Positions 1-6,347 of a stretch of DNA of 7,760 nt are shown one piece after another. The stretch is from JAJYZP01 sp049964535 (lineage in GTDB: Bacteria > Actinomycetota > Acidimicrobiia > Acidimicrobiales > Acidimicrobiaceae), in contig JBMFXG010000132.1 in the NCBI GenBank assembly GCA_049964535.1, forward strand, positions 1-7,760. The letters run 5' to 3'. Numbering within the stretch: position 1 is the first letter of the stretch; each line of letters starts with the position of its first letter. The notes beneath the pieces are model-generated. The model worked only from the letters and a program-made list of their open reading frames with translations. It made no database searches and was not told where the DNA came from. A program made the position numbers and the translations under genes.

Positions 1-1
1 C

Positions 2-784
2 GTTGTCTCGGTAACACCAACGACGCTCGTAGTTCGAGATCCGGCCGGTTCGGTTCACACCTTTAGCTTGACCTCGACAACTACCTATAGCAGAGGAGGG
101 ACTTCGGCGACGTTCTCTGCTCTTGGAGTCAACGAGCGTGTTGTCGTTCGGACGAGTTCCTCTAGTGCAACGGTGGCTACTAACGTGCAGATTGTAGAGC
201 CACGGCTTAGCGGTACCGTTCAGAGTATCTCCGGATCGTCGATCGTGATCTCGGATGCTCAGGGGTTCTGGCATACAATTGCCGTGTCTACGGAAACGCA
301 GTACGAGGAGGGGAGTACGGCGATCTCGCTCTCATCGCTCAAGGTGGGAGATGCCATCGCTGTCTCTGGCACGATAGCCTCGAATCACACGACGCTTGAT
401 GCATCGACCGTCGAGTTGGTCCTGCCGAGCTTTGTTGGGCAGGTCTCTTCAATCTCTGGAAACGTTATCTCCCTTACCACGCCAAATGGTACGACCGAGA
501 CGGTAAACGTGAGCTCGTCGACAACCTACACCAACAACGGTGCTTCTTCGTCTCTCTCTGCGATCACGAAGGGCTCAACTATTCGTGTCGTTGGAACCAT
601 CACCGGTACGAATACCGTTAGTGCGAGCTCGATCGACCTCGGCATCCCGAAACCACCGGTCGGACACGGCGGTCCGGGACAAGGTGGCCCGGGGTTCGGC
701 GGTCCGGGACAAGGTGGACCGGGGTTCGGCGGTCCGGGACAAGGTGGACCGGGGTTCGGTACCAATCCTGGAGGGGGCCTCTAG
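2..784 (+). CDS. DUF5666-like repeat protein with Gly/Pro-rich tail, 5' end outside window
   Basis: The frame is open from base 2 to the TAG at 782-784, so this is the C-terminal part (260 residues) of a longer protein; the TTG at 68 is internal, not a start. Three degenerate repeats of about 70 residues are visible. Each begins like 'G.V.SISG..I.I....G....I.VS..T.Y', then 'SL..L..G..I.V.GT', and ends in an '..S..V.L..P' strand. This layout resembles DUF5666-type OB-like beta domains of exported bacterial proteins. The sequence is Ser/Thr-rich with almost no Cys. The C-terminus is three copies of GGPGQGGPGF followed by a short Gly-rich end. The signal peptide would lie upstream and is not visible. 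Role unknown; extracellular or envelope location is inferred from family and composition. The gene ends 35 bases before a strong stem-loop. Confidence 0.8.
   Translation, partial: VVSVTPTTLVVRDPAGSVHTFSLTSTTTYSRGGTSATFSALGVNERVVVRTSSSSATVATNVQIVEPRLSGTVQSISGSSIVISDAQGFWHTIAVSTETQYEEGSTAISLSSLKVGDAIAVSGTIASNHTTLDASTVELVLPSFVGQVSSISGNVISLTTPNGTTETVNVSSSTTYTNNGASSSLSAITKGSTIRVVGTITGTNTVSASSIDLGIPKPPVGHGGPGQGGPGFGGPGQGGPGFGGPGQGGPGFGTNPGGGL
668..757 (+). repeat. three tandem copies of a 30-bp coding repeat
   Basis: Units lie at 668-697, 698-727 and 728-757. Units 2 and 3 are identical, and unit 1 differs by one silent change (GGC for GGA). Each unit is in frame and encodes GGPGQGGPGF, itself two GGPG half-repeats. 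The near identity at DNA level suggests recent slippage or unequal recombination and a copy number likely to vary between strains. Confidence 0.95.
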
Positions 785-819
785 CGGACAACAAATCGTC
801 TGTGGATGCTGGAGTCTTG

Positions 820-870
820 CCCGTGGAGCCGTGCTGAGCGGAACTTGTTCCGCTAGTCCGGCTCCACGGG
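820..870 (+). terminator. strong stem-loop after the repeat-protein gene, probable terminator
   Basis: A perfect 12-bp stem pairs 820-831 (CCCGTGGAGCCG) with 859-870. Inside it a second 7-8 bp stem pairs AGCGGAAC at 837-844 with GTTCCGCT at 847-854. The structure starts 35 bases after the stop codon of the repeat-protein gene. No T-run follows on either strand, so it is not a textbook intrinsic terminator. It may act as a non-canonical terminator or as a 3'-end stabiliser. It could serve either strand because the stem is symmetric. Confidence 0.5.
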
Positions 871-1277
871 CTTCATGCTTTCGGCCCACACTGCTCTCAG
901 AACTGGAGTGCCCGTGGTGTCCTTAACGCTAGAGACCCAACCATCGCTCACTTCTTTGCCTTGTGAACAGTAGCTGACCGAGAATTCTTTGTGATCGGTC
1001 GGCTGTGTGCGATATTGATGGGAGCGATCAGAAACTAGGTGGCTAATGGCAAACATGAGGGGGTCGAGATCGATAATAACGAGTTCGACTTCGAGAGCGG
1101 TCGAGCGGCATCTGTGTGCAGGGCATGACGGGCTACGTCGAGTATCTCTCATCTCGGTGAGCGACGTCTTAGATGTGCTGTGCGGATGGCATCGGAACCC
1201 TTTCAATCCGCGTTCGGCTCGACCTCTGCCACGTTCTAGAGATCCGAGTCGTTCTGTAACCAGATAGCCAAACGCTC
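871..1277. other. gene-poor spacer with a weak minus-strand frame
   Basis: No gene is convincing here. On the minus strand a frame stays open for about 144 codons, from 1284 down to a stop at 853-855. Its second half (LEVELVIIDLDPLMF and beyond) has codon use like the neighbouring genes. However, it offers only a TTG at 1206 or an ATG without a Shine-Dalgarno near 1152, and its stop lies inside the 820-870 stem-loop. A plus-strand frame at 1046-1267 overlaps it and looks no better. A short inverted repeat GACCGA/TCGGTC lies at 976-981 and 995-1000. The stretch could be a decayed gene or a long upstream region. Confidence 0.3.
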
Positions 1278-1306
1278 TTGAAACTCAGAGATGGTCAGGG
1301 TAAGCT
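1278..1306 (+). promoter_or_regulatory. promoter with leaderless spacing before the TIGR03086 gene
   Basis: TTGAAA at 1278-1283 matches the -35 consensus at 5 of 6 positions. After a 17-bp spacer comes TAAGCT at 1301-1306, which fits the actinobacterial TANNNT -10 box. Six bases later comes the ATG at 1313. Transcription would therefore start at or next to the A of the start codon. There is no good Shine-Dalgarno in between, which fits a leaderless mRNA. Confidence 0.6.
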
Positions 1307-1312
1307 CCAGAT

Positions 1313-1849
1313 ATGTCTCAGTCTCTTGAGCGGTATTTGCGAGTATGCGCAGGATTTACTTCACGCCTATCCAGTGTCGGAGCTAATCAGTGGACCCTGC
1401 CAACACCTTGTGAAGACTGGGACGTTGCAACGCTGGTTTGTCACGTCATCGATATGCAGTGGCGCGTCGGTGGCTCGATCGATCGCAAAGCGAACTCCGG
1501 AGGCGATCTCCTTGATCAGTGGCGAGAGGCATCGACGTTCTTGGTGGAGGAACTGAAGAATCCGCAGCGAGCTACGGCAGTCTCTAGCGGCATGTTCGGC
1601 GAACAGACCTTCGAAGATTTGGTTGGAACGCTTGTCTGTGCAGATGCGCTCTATCACACCTGGGATCTTGCCCGTGCGACCGGTCAAAGTGAGGACCTCG
1701 ACGAAGAGGCCGTCAGATCTACGTTGGAGTTCCTTGCGCCGCTAGACGAAGCGATCCGGCGACCAGGTGGTTTCGCACCAAAGATTACCTCACCGCCACT
1801 GGCTGATCTCCAGACTCGTTTTCTGAACTTTGGTGGGCGGGCTCCATAG
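1313..1849 (+). CDS. TIGR03086 family DinB-fold metal-dependent protein (mycothiol-dependent isomerase-like)
   Basis: The product has 178 residues. It begins with the usual family signature TPCEDWDVATLVCHVIDM (31-48), and the second signature DALYHTWDLARATGQ lies at 111-125. The likely metal ligands are H44, D111 and H115, matching the His / acidic-x3-His pattern of mycothiol-dependent maleylpyruvate isomerase. The C-terminus 'LQTRFLNFGGRAP' matches the usual 'Q.RLL..LGR.P' ending, so the gene is complete. The family belongs to the DinB/YfiT-like four-helix bundle and is nearly restricted to Actinomycetota; many members are presumed mycothiol S-transferases with unknown substrate. No aromatic-degradation genes lie nearby, so maleylpyruvate isomerase activity cannot be claimed. 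The ATG start is supported by the promoter placed six bases upstream. It is the only clear plus-strand gene between the left edge and the minus-strand block. Confidence 0.85.
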   Translation: MSQSLERYLRVCAGFTSRLSSVGANQWTLPTPCEDWDVATLVCHVIDMQWRVGGSIDRKANSGGDLLDQWREASTFLVEELKNPQRATAVSSGMFGEQTFEDLVGTLVCADALYHTWDLARATGQSEDLDEEAVRSTLEFLAPLDEAIRRPGGFAPKITSPPLADLQTRFLNFGGRAP

Positions 1850-1966
1850 CCGGGCACCGCTGTGCTGGAGGATTAATAAGGAGTGACGCCGCCCATGACG
1901 CGTCGAAGTTTCTTGGAAATGGAGTAACGCCGCTTGAGTTGATCTCTGACGGTCGAGTGCATTGAC
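1850..1966. other. spacer after the TIGR03086 gene, with a tiny ORF and a 13-bp repeat
   Basis: A weak imperfect hairpin (CCGGGCAC, CGCT loop, GTGCTGG) follows the stop at 1850-1868 without a T-run. TAAGGAG at 1877-1883 precedes an ATG at 1895 by 11 bases, which opens a 10-codon frame (MTRRSFLEME) ending at 1927. GGAGTGACGCCGC at 1880-1892 is repeated with one change at 1921-1933, 41 bases apart. No longer gene is supported. Confidence 0.35.
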
Positions 1967-2260
1967 TCATCGAGGTTCAACCACGAAGAGAGAACCTAGA
2001 TCTCGCCACGGTCTCTGCTCGATGTGACTAGCAGCTGCGGTGTCAAGGTAATGGTGCATCGATGGGGAGCAGTGGACACTCTGTGTGGACGTGTCTGGGA
2101 TCGATTGATCTGCTAGATCTGCGCGGTGCGAATAGAGTGAGACATGGCCGTTTGAGCCCAGCAACGGAGCACTCGTAGCGATCCTTTTTGTGAGTACTCC
2201 TGGATTCAGATGTGCACGGCTCTCCGCTCTCGTGACCGCTGGGATTCGAGATTCCGTCAT
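1967..2260 (-). CDS. candidate small hypothetical protein with perfect Shine-Dalgarno
   Basis: An ATG at 2260-2258 is preceded by AGGAGG (minus strand, 2273-2268) with a 7-base spacer, the best ribosome site in the window. The frame runs 97 codons to TGA. The product is hydrophilic, with no membrane segment and scattered His and Ser, and ends 'RPWRDLGSLFVVEPR'. It matches no family I recognise. It lies 109 bp downstream of the desaturase gene on the same strand, so it could be read through from it. Third-position GC is about 50%, slightly below the clear genes. An overlapping frame at 2043-2327 competes, so coding status rests mainly on the ribosome site. Confidence 0.35.
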   Translation of the reverse strand: MTESRIPAVTRAESRAHLNPGVLTKRIATSAPLLGSNGHVSLYSHRADLADQSIPDTSTQSVHCSPSMHHYLDTAAASHIEQRPWRDLGSLFVVEPR

Positions 2261-2309
2261 GGAAGCTCCTCCTCCGATACTGACAAGCATCTCCTACGGC
2301 TCCTACGGC

Positions 2310-2349
2310 AAAAGAGCTACAGCTCACTGAGCCTAGTGGGCCAACTAGG
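2310..2349 (-). terminator. weak terminator-like hairpins downstream of the desaturase gene
   Basis: On the minus strand, 20 bases after the desaturase stop, CCTAGT and ACTAGG (2349-2344 and 2337-2332) form a 6-bp stem around TGGCCC. Next comes a short GAGC-TGTA-GCTC hairpin (2325-2314) directly followed by TTTT. Both stems are short, so this is a weak candidate. Confidence 0.3.
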
Positions 2350-2369
2350 ACGCCGTCGGAGAGAAGCGG

Positions 2370-3095
2370 TCAGGTCGCCCCAGCGGTCTTTGAAAGCGTC
2401 CTGACGGTTGCGAGACCCAGATAGTTCAGAAGGCGAATGACGAGCCATCCTGGATCGATTTGACGGGCTTGCGCTGCTAGTCGGGCAGACGTTGGTAGTG
2501 CATGATGGTTGTTGTGCAAGCCTTCACCGAAGGTGAGTAGTGCGAGCCACTGATTGTTCGTCGCAAAGTTTGGAAATGGTCTCTTGCCAAAACTATGTCC
2601 TATGGCGTTGATCGCAGCGCTGAGTCCGATGTACATCACGAGGTGAAGTCCAGCGATGATGAGGCCGGGAACGACGCCAAAGACAGCGATGAGCAGAGCT
2701 ACGCCGATGGCGAGACCAACGATGGCACGAGAGAACACGTTTTTGTCCCAGAAGTCTGCCGGAAGGTCCTTGGTGTACTTGTTGATCGAGACTCGCTCCT
2801 TAGCTGCTCTTCGGTAGTAAAAGAGATTAAGGAGTTGAACTTGCCAGTAGCCCATAAGTACAGGTGAGTGTGGATCACCCTCGATATCGGTGTATGCGTG
2901 ATGCCGACGGTGTACTCCGACCCAATCCTGTCTATTGATTCCAGTCGTTAGCCAAAGGAGTAGGCGAAAGGCAAAGTCCACCGAGGGCGAAAGCTTCAGC
3001 GCCTTGTGCGAGAGTGCCCGGTGTAAGTACACTGTGGTTGCAAGAATTGCGGCCTGTGTAATAACAAAGGCCACCAGAATATCGACGCCGAACAT
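2370..3095 (-). CDS. membrane fatty acid desaturase (acyl-CoA desaturase family)
   Basis: The product has 241 residues with the three His clusters of integral-membrane di-iron desaturases: HRALSH (25-30), HRRHH (62-66) and HNNHH (194-198). An extra NAIGHSFG (163-170) supplies the additional ligand region seen in stearoyl-CoA desaturase-like enzymes. Hydrophobic segments at about 4-23, 42-52 and 123-160 fit membrane spans. The stretch around TVYLHRALSH and FRLLLWLTTG resembles the bacterial subgroup with a short N-terminus, so the protein is probably full length although shorter than the usual 280-400 residues. It should insert a double bond into fatty acyl chains using O2 and an electron donor, adjusting membrane fluidity; position specificity (probably delta-9) cannot be read from sequence. 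No redox partner is adjacent. The start has no Shine-Dalgarno but a -10 box six bases upstream. Confidence 0.9.
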   Translation of the reverse strand: MFGVDILVAFVITQAAILATTVYLHRALSHKALKLSPSVDFAFRLLLWLTTGINRQDWVGVHRRHHAYTDIEGDPHSPVLMGYWQVQLLNLFYYRRAAKERVSINKYTKDLPADFWDKNVFSRAIVGLAIGVALLIAVFGVVPGLIIAGLHLVMYIGLSAAINAIGHSFGKRPFPNFATNNQWLALLTFGEGLHNNHHALPTSARLAAQARQIDPGWLVIRLLNYLGLATVRTLSKTAGAT

Positions 3096-3101
3096 GGCAC
3101 A

Positions 3102-3107
3102 ATGATA
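3102..3107 (-). promoter_or_regulatory. -10 box at leaderless distance from the desaturase ATG
   Basis: On the minus strand, TATCAT matches the -10 consensus TATAAT at 5 of 6 positions and ends exactly six bases before the ATG at 3095. No Shine-Dalgarno lies between them. No good -35 is seen at 16-19 bases. The same hexamer at the same distance precedes the GNAT gene. Confidence 0.5.
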
Positions 3108-3216
3108 TGCGACTTTGGTATCTTACCTACAGTTGGAGGCCGATTTCATTCCGCTCGAGTACTTTCTCTACCCTACATAGCTTCTTGGGGTGCCCTCACT
3201 GTGGAGGATCGGGCCG

Positions 3217-4998
3217 TTACGAGCTCCGAGGAGATTGCGGTCGAGGGGTAAGACCGAGCTGAGACCAGGTGGCCGGCGGTAGAGGTTTTGGTGCTCCAGT
3301 CATGAGATCCGCTCCACTTTGCGTCTTTGGGAAGGCGATGACCTCTCGAATGGTGTCTTCACCGGCCAAGATTGAGGTGAGTCGGTCAATACCGAAAGCG
3401 AACCCTCCATGGGGAGGCGCACCAAAGCGAAACGCGTTGAGGAGGAATCCGAATCGATCCTGTGCATCTTCTTCAGAGATACCGAGGACACGGAAGATCG
3501 TCTCTTGAATATCTCTTCGATGGATACGAATACTCCCGGACCCAAGCTCCCAGCCATTGAGCACGAGATCGTAGGACTGTGATCGTACAGAGAGAGGGTC
3601 ACTCTCCAAGAGCTCGATATCTTCTAAGTTCGGCATCGTGAATGGGTGGTGGGCAGAGAGTAGGTTGCCATGCTCGTCGTGGCCCTCGAAGAGCGGAAAA
3701 TCTACCACCCAGAAGAAGTCGAGGACTGCTCTATCAACGAGGTGTCGACCCAGGTCAAGTCGTATCTGACCGAGAATCTTAACGGCCTGCCCCCACTCGT
3801 CAGCGACGATCAGGACGATGTCACCCTCGGTAGCTTGAGTGGCCGAGAGAACCTCTGAGATCTCGCTCTCAGAGAAGAACTTTGCAACTGGCGACTCCAC
3901 GCCCAGACCCGTCTCGTTGCGGACGACTTTGAGCCAGAGTAGACCTTTGCCTCCCAACTCTTTTGCTCGATCGATGAGTTGATCGAGACGTGATCGAGAG
4001 AGCTTCTCTGGCTCTGGGGCTACGAGGGCTTTGACGGTTGGCGCAGAGAGCGCTCGTACCGATGTTGAAGCGAAAATCTTCGATAGGTCTATGAGTTCAG
4101 CGGTGATCCTTCGTTCTGGCTTGTCTGAGCCGAAACGATCCATCGCATCTCTCCACGTAATTTCGCCGACCTCGGGAAGGTTGATGCCGTGGACATCTTC
4201 GACAACTGAGGCCATAGCGTGCGAGATGAAGTTCATGATGTCCTCCTGTCCAACGAAGGAGGCCTCAAGGTCGAGCTGGGTGAACTCAAACTGTCGGTCA
4301 GCGCGTAGATCTTCATCACGCAAACATCGTGCAATCTGGTAGTACCGATCGATGCCACCTACCATGAGGAGCTGCTTTGCGATCTGGGGTGATTGCGGTA
4401 GTACGTAGGCTTGTCCTGTTTGGAGACGCGATGGGACGACGAATTCACGCGCACCTTCAGGGGTAGGGGTCCAAAGTAGAGGAGTCTCGACCTCCACAAA
4501 ACCCTGCCGGTCCATCGATCGTCGAATCGCAGCGTTGACTCGAGACCGAATCCGAAGGTTGCGCTGCATCGAGGCTCGACGGATATCGAGGTATCGATAT
4601 CGCAGACGGGTTGACTCGTCTACCTCGAGGCGATCTGAGAGTGGGAACGGTAGCGGTTCAGCGGCGTTGAGCACCTCGACGGTGCAGTTGCGAAGTTCGA
4701 CACGGCCGCTCGCCAGAGTCTCGTTCTCAGTCCCGTCGGGGCGCTGCGCAACCTCTGCCTTGATGGCAACGACGAACTCGGTGCGCAACCCTTCTTGATG
4801 GGGGAGTACGCACTGAATGACGCCCGTGTGGTCTCTGACGTCGAGGAAGATGAGTTGCTTGCCTTGCTCTCTGACTTTGTTAATCCAACCACAGATTGTA
4901 ACTTTTTGACCGATGCTCTCCTCGGTAATGGCTGCGACATAGTGGGTTCTAAGGCCGCGTGCTGGAGGGACTAGGTCTCGGAGCTGTGATGCCGACAT
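3217..4998 (-). CDS. aspS: aspartyl-tRNA synthetase, bacterial type
   Basis: The product has 593 residues, the normal length for bacterial AspRS. It attaches Asp to tRNA-Asp in the cytoplasm. The N-terminal OB-fold anticodon domain is at about 15-115 (GWINKVREQGKQLIFLDVRD). The class II catalytic core carries motif 1 near 153-174, the QSPQ loop (202-205), motif 2 with RDEDLRADRQFEFTQ (227-241), and motif 3 with GGFAFGIDRL (531-540), followed by AFPKTQSGADLMTGAP. The bacterial GAD insertion lies at about 300-420. Position 237 is Phe where most bacterial AspRS have Pro in 'DRQPEFTQ'. Whether the enzyme is discriminating (Asp only) or also charges tRNA-Asn cannot be settled here. The ATG has a Shine-Dalgarno at 5004-5011. 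Its neighbours are not hisS or other translation genes. Confidence 0.97.
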   Translation of the reverse strand: MSASQLRDLVPPARGLRTHYVAAITEESIGQKVTICGWINKVREQGKQLIFLDVRDHTGVIQCVLPHQEGLRTEFVVAIKAEVAQRPDGTENETLASGRVELRNCTVEVLNAAEPLPFPLSDRLEVDESTRLRYRYLDIRRASMQRNLRIRSRVNAAIRRSMDRQGFVEVETPLLWTPTPEGAREFVVPSRLQTGQAYVLPQSPQIAKQLLMVGGIDRYYQIARCLRDEDLRADRQFEFTQLDLEASFVGQEDIMNFISHAMASVVEDVHGINLPEVGEITWRDAMDRFGSDKPERRITAELIDLSKIFASTSVRALSAPTVKALVAPEPEKLSRSRLDQLIDRAKELGGKGLLWLKVVRNETGLGVESPVAKFFSESEISEVLSATQATEGDIVLIVADEWGQAVKILGQIRLDLGRHLVDRAVLDFFWVVDFPLFEGHDEHGNLLSAHHPFTMPNLEDIELLESDPLSVRSQSYDLVLNGWELGSGSIRIHRRDIQETIFRVLGISEEDAQDRFGFLLNAFRFGAPPHGGFAFGIDRLTSILAGEDTIREVIAFPKTQSGADLMTGAPKPLPPATWSQLGLTPRPQSPRSS

Positions 4999-5003
4999 GG
5001 TGA

Positions 5004-5011
5004 CTTCCTTT
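5004..5011 (-). promoter_or_regulatory. ribosome binding site of aspS
   Basis: On the minus strand, AAAGGAAG lies ahead of the aspS ATG, with seven bases between AGGA and ATG. It fixes the start at 4998 and contrasts with the SD-less starts of the desaturase and GNAT genes. Confidence 0.7.
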
Positions 5012-5360
5012 GTACTAGAGGGTGCGCCGCACGTTCGTCGTGAGCTCGAACAGCTCTGCGAACCTGCAACTACGTGTCATCAGCTTAGGCGAGAGTGAAG
5101 CGGAAGATGTTTTCTGGACACCGGCAGTTACGGTTGCGGTCTCTTGGCGTGGCCAAGGTACCTACTGAGAGGTATGGCTCGGTTGTTTGAGGCGGAGTTC
5201 AGCGAGGCCGCGTCCTCTAAAGGCCCAGCTGCGCTCCAGCACCTTGGTTCGATTCGATGCCGTGTTGCTTCTCTGTGCTGCGCCGATGCAGTAATCGTTC
5301 ACGCTTTGACCGACCTCGTCCTCCCATCGTCAATGAGGCGGCAATGACGGTCGTTGCAGA
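5012..5360. other. 349-bp spacer upstream of aspS with short hairpins
   Basis: No supported gene. Two inverted repeats could fold in an aspS leader: GAGCT-N5-AGCTC at 5042-5056 and CTTGGC-GTG-GCCAAG at 5143-5157. No T-box sequence, T-run or clear promoter was identified. A plus-strand frame (5144-5347) lacks a usable ribosome site. A short tandem-like CAATGAGGCGG/CAATGACGG lies at 5331-5349, just past the GNAT stop on its strand. Confidence 0.35.
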
Positions 5361-5843
5361 TTAGCGCATCAAGTTTTGGAGAGTGGATCCGTCGATGCGC
5401 CACGTCTCCCACTGCTTGAGAGGACTTGCATTGAGCGCTCGGTAGAACGAGATTGCCGACTCGTTCCAGGCGAGAACGTTCCATTCGAGGCGATGGAGAT
5501 CGTTTTCGACGCAGATTGTCGCGAGCTCCTCCATGAGACGTCGTCCAAGTCCGCCTCGGCGCCATCGAGGCGATACGTATAGGTCCTCAAGGTGCATGCC
5601 ACAATGCCCGGTCCAAGTCGAGAACGTTTGGTACCACAGCGCTAGAGCGACCAGTTCGTCCTTGCTTTCAGCTACTAAAGCTGCTGCGCTCTGGGGGCGA
5701 TCGAAGAGCGCTGTAGTGACGAGTTGGGGGGTGAGATGCACGGAGTCGAGAGCGTGTTCGAAAGAGGCGAGTTCTCGCACGAGCCGAACGATCTCCTCTT
5801 CGTCACCCGGTCGAGCTAGTCGAATCGAGGGTTGGATAGACAT
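5361..5843 (-). CDS. GNAT family N-acetyltransferase (diamine/spermidine acetyltransferase-like)
   Basis: With the ATG at 5843 the product has 160 residues, a full single GNAT domain. It begins IRLARPGDEEEIVRLVREL (7-25). FSTWTGHCGMHLEDLYVSP (74-92) is the beta-4 strand region, RRGGLGRRL (95-103) is the acetyl-CoA pyrophosphate loop, and WNVLAWNESAISFYRALNA (121-139) is the C-terminal motif with the likely general-acid Tyr at 134. The 'F.TFxG..G..LEDLYV' and 'WNxxAIxFY' pattern is that of the spermidine/diamine acetyltransferase subgroup, so a polyamine or other small amine is the likely acceptor (family inference). A GTG 33 bases further up (5876) would add 11 residues, but the ATG is preferred because a -10 box lies six bases before it and the family's domain begins there. 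Confidence 0.85.
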   Translation of the reverse strand: MSIQPSIRLARPGDEEEIVRLVRELASFEHALDSVHLTPQLVTTALFDRPQSAAALVAESKDELVALALWYQTFSTWTGHCGMHLEDLYVSPRWRRGGLGRRLMEELATICVENDLHRLEWNVLAWNESAISFYRALNASPLKQWETWRIDGSTLQNLMR

Positions 5844-5849
5844 GTTGGG

Positions 5850-5855
5850 ATGATA
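5850..5855 (-). promoter_or_regulatory. -10 box at leaderless distance from the GNAT ATG
   Basis: On the minus strand, TATCAT ends exactly six bases before the ATG at 5843, and no Shine-Dalgarno lies between. The hexamer and spacing are the same as at the desaturase gene. A CCAAAG word lies upstream in both, 11 bases before the box here and 5 there. No recognisable -35 was found. Confidence 0.5.
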
Positions 5856-5876
5856 CTCGAAGTTTGCTTTGGCCAC

Positions 5877-6347
5877 GTAGTCCTCGTCCGCGGTAGCTCC
5901 ATACCTGGTGTAGCGGAGTCGAGACTCGATCGCTAGGAGCTCTCTCTGTGCAAGCTTCGGCGTATTCGTGGTCGTCGTCTTGAAATCCTGCTCTGTCGAA
6001 CTGCATTCTTCTCGGGCTCCGTCTCTGGTGTTCCTGATACGTTCGTGGAGCGCTAGCTACTCCAAGGGAGATTCCAGTACGGGCCACGTTGGGATTGTTC
6101 TCACTGCGCAAGCATGGAATCGTGGCCAGGAACGAGCCGTCGATAGGAGTCAATGGTCTCCGGCTTGTAGGTGTAGAGGCTGAAGAACTCATGTCTCAGG
6201 GCAGTATCGTCGTTGTTTCGATTATGGCGATACCAGGAGCACCATTGACCAGGTGCGCGAGCCGTGCGATCTGAGAGGTCGTGGAGCGGTGGCGCTCGAC
6301 GCGTAGGAGACGGACCTCGTGTTTGGAAGTGCTGACTCTATGGCCAA
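5877..6347. other. 471-bp spacer with coding-like but start-less frames on both strands
   Basis: A minus-strand frame is open for 78 sense codons at 6337-6101. It reads like protein (…LRHEFFSLYTYKPETIDS…) but has no start codon until near its end. A plus-strand frame is open from 6038 to 6274 with protein-like composition (…GLRLVGVEAEELMSQGS…) and only a TTG at 6089. Because both look equally plausible, neither is called. A hairpin GAGCG-GTGG-CGCTC (6284-6297), flanked by GTC/GAC with a 3-base bulge, lies 48 bases downstream of the lactonase stop and could end its transcript; no T-run follows. Decayed coding sequence is a reasonable guess. Confidence 0.3.

Noticed and set aside
668..757. Possible CRISPR array
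   Set aside because: The 30-bp units are directly adjacent with no spacers and are in frame within a coding sequence.
540..926. Arg/Asp-rich and Pro-rich ORFs overlapping the 3' end of the repeat-protein gene on both strands (including 575-889 and 526-765)
   Set aside because: They are shadows of the 30-bp GC-rich repeat in other frames, with periodic products forced by the repeat.
853..1206. 117-codon minus-strand ORF
   Set aside because: Part of it has good codon use, but there is only a TTG or SD-less start and its end lies inside a strong stem-loop, so it is described as part of the spacer rather than called a gene.
1046..1267. 73-codon plus-strand ORF preceded by AGGTGG
   Set aside because: The SD-like run is only three bases from the ATG, the product is Arg/Ser-rich and low in coding character, and it overlaps an equally weak minus-strand frame.
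5012..5180. T-box riboswitch upstream of aspS
   Set aside because: Only GGTACC is shared with the T-box consensus AGGGTGGTACCGCG, and no terminator or sequestering hairpin follows.
5246..5255. GGTTCGATTC resembling a tRNA T-loop
   Set aside because: The flanking bases do not pair into a T-stem and no acceptor, D or anticodon arms are present.
5144..5347. 67-codon plus-strand ORF upstream of aspS
   Set aside because: It starts with a TTG, or an ATG one base after its only SD-like run. No family resemblance, and it is antisense to all flanking genes.
5844..5876. GTG at 5876 as the GNAT start
   Set aside because: The extra 11 residues lie before the usual domain start, and the -10 box six bases before the ATG at 5843 would fall inside the coding region.
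5803..6192. 129-codon minus-strand ORF overlapping the GNAT 5' end
   Set aside because: It overlaps the well-supported GNAT gene in another frame, has no ribosome site or leaderless box, and has low-complexity Ser/Arg-rich composition.
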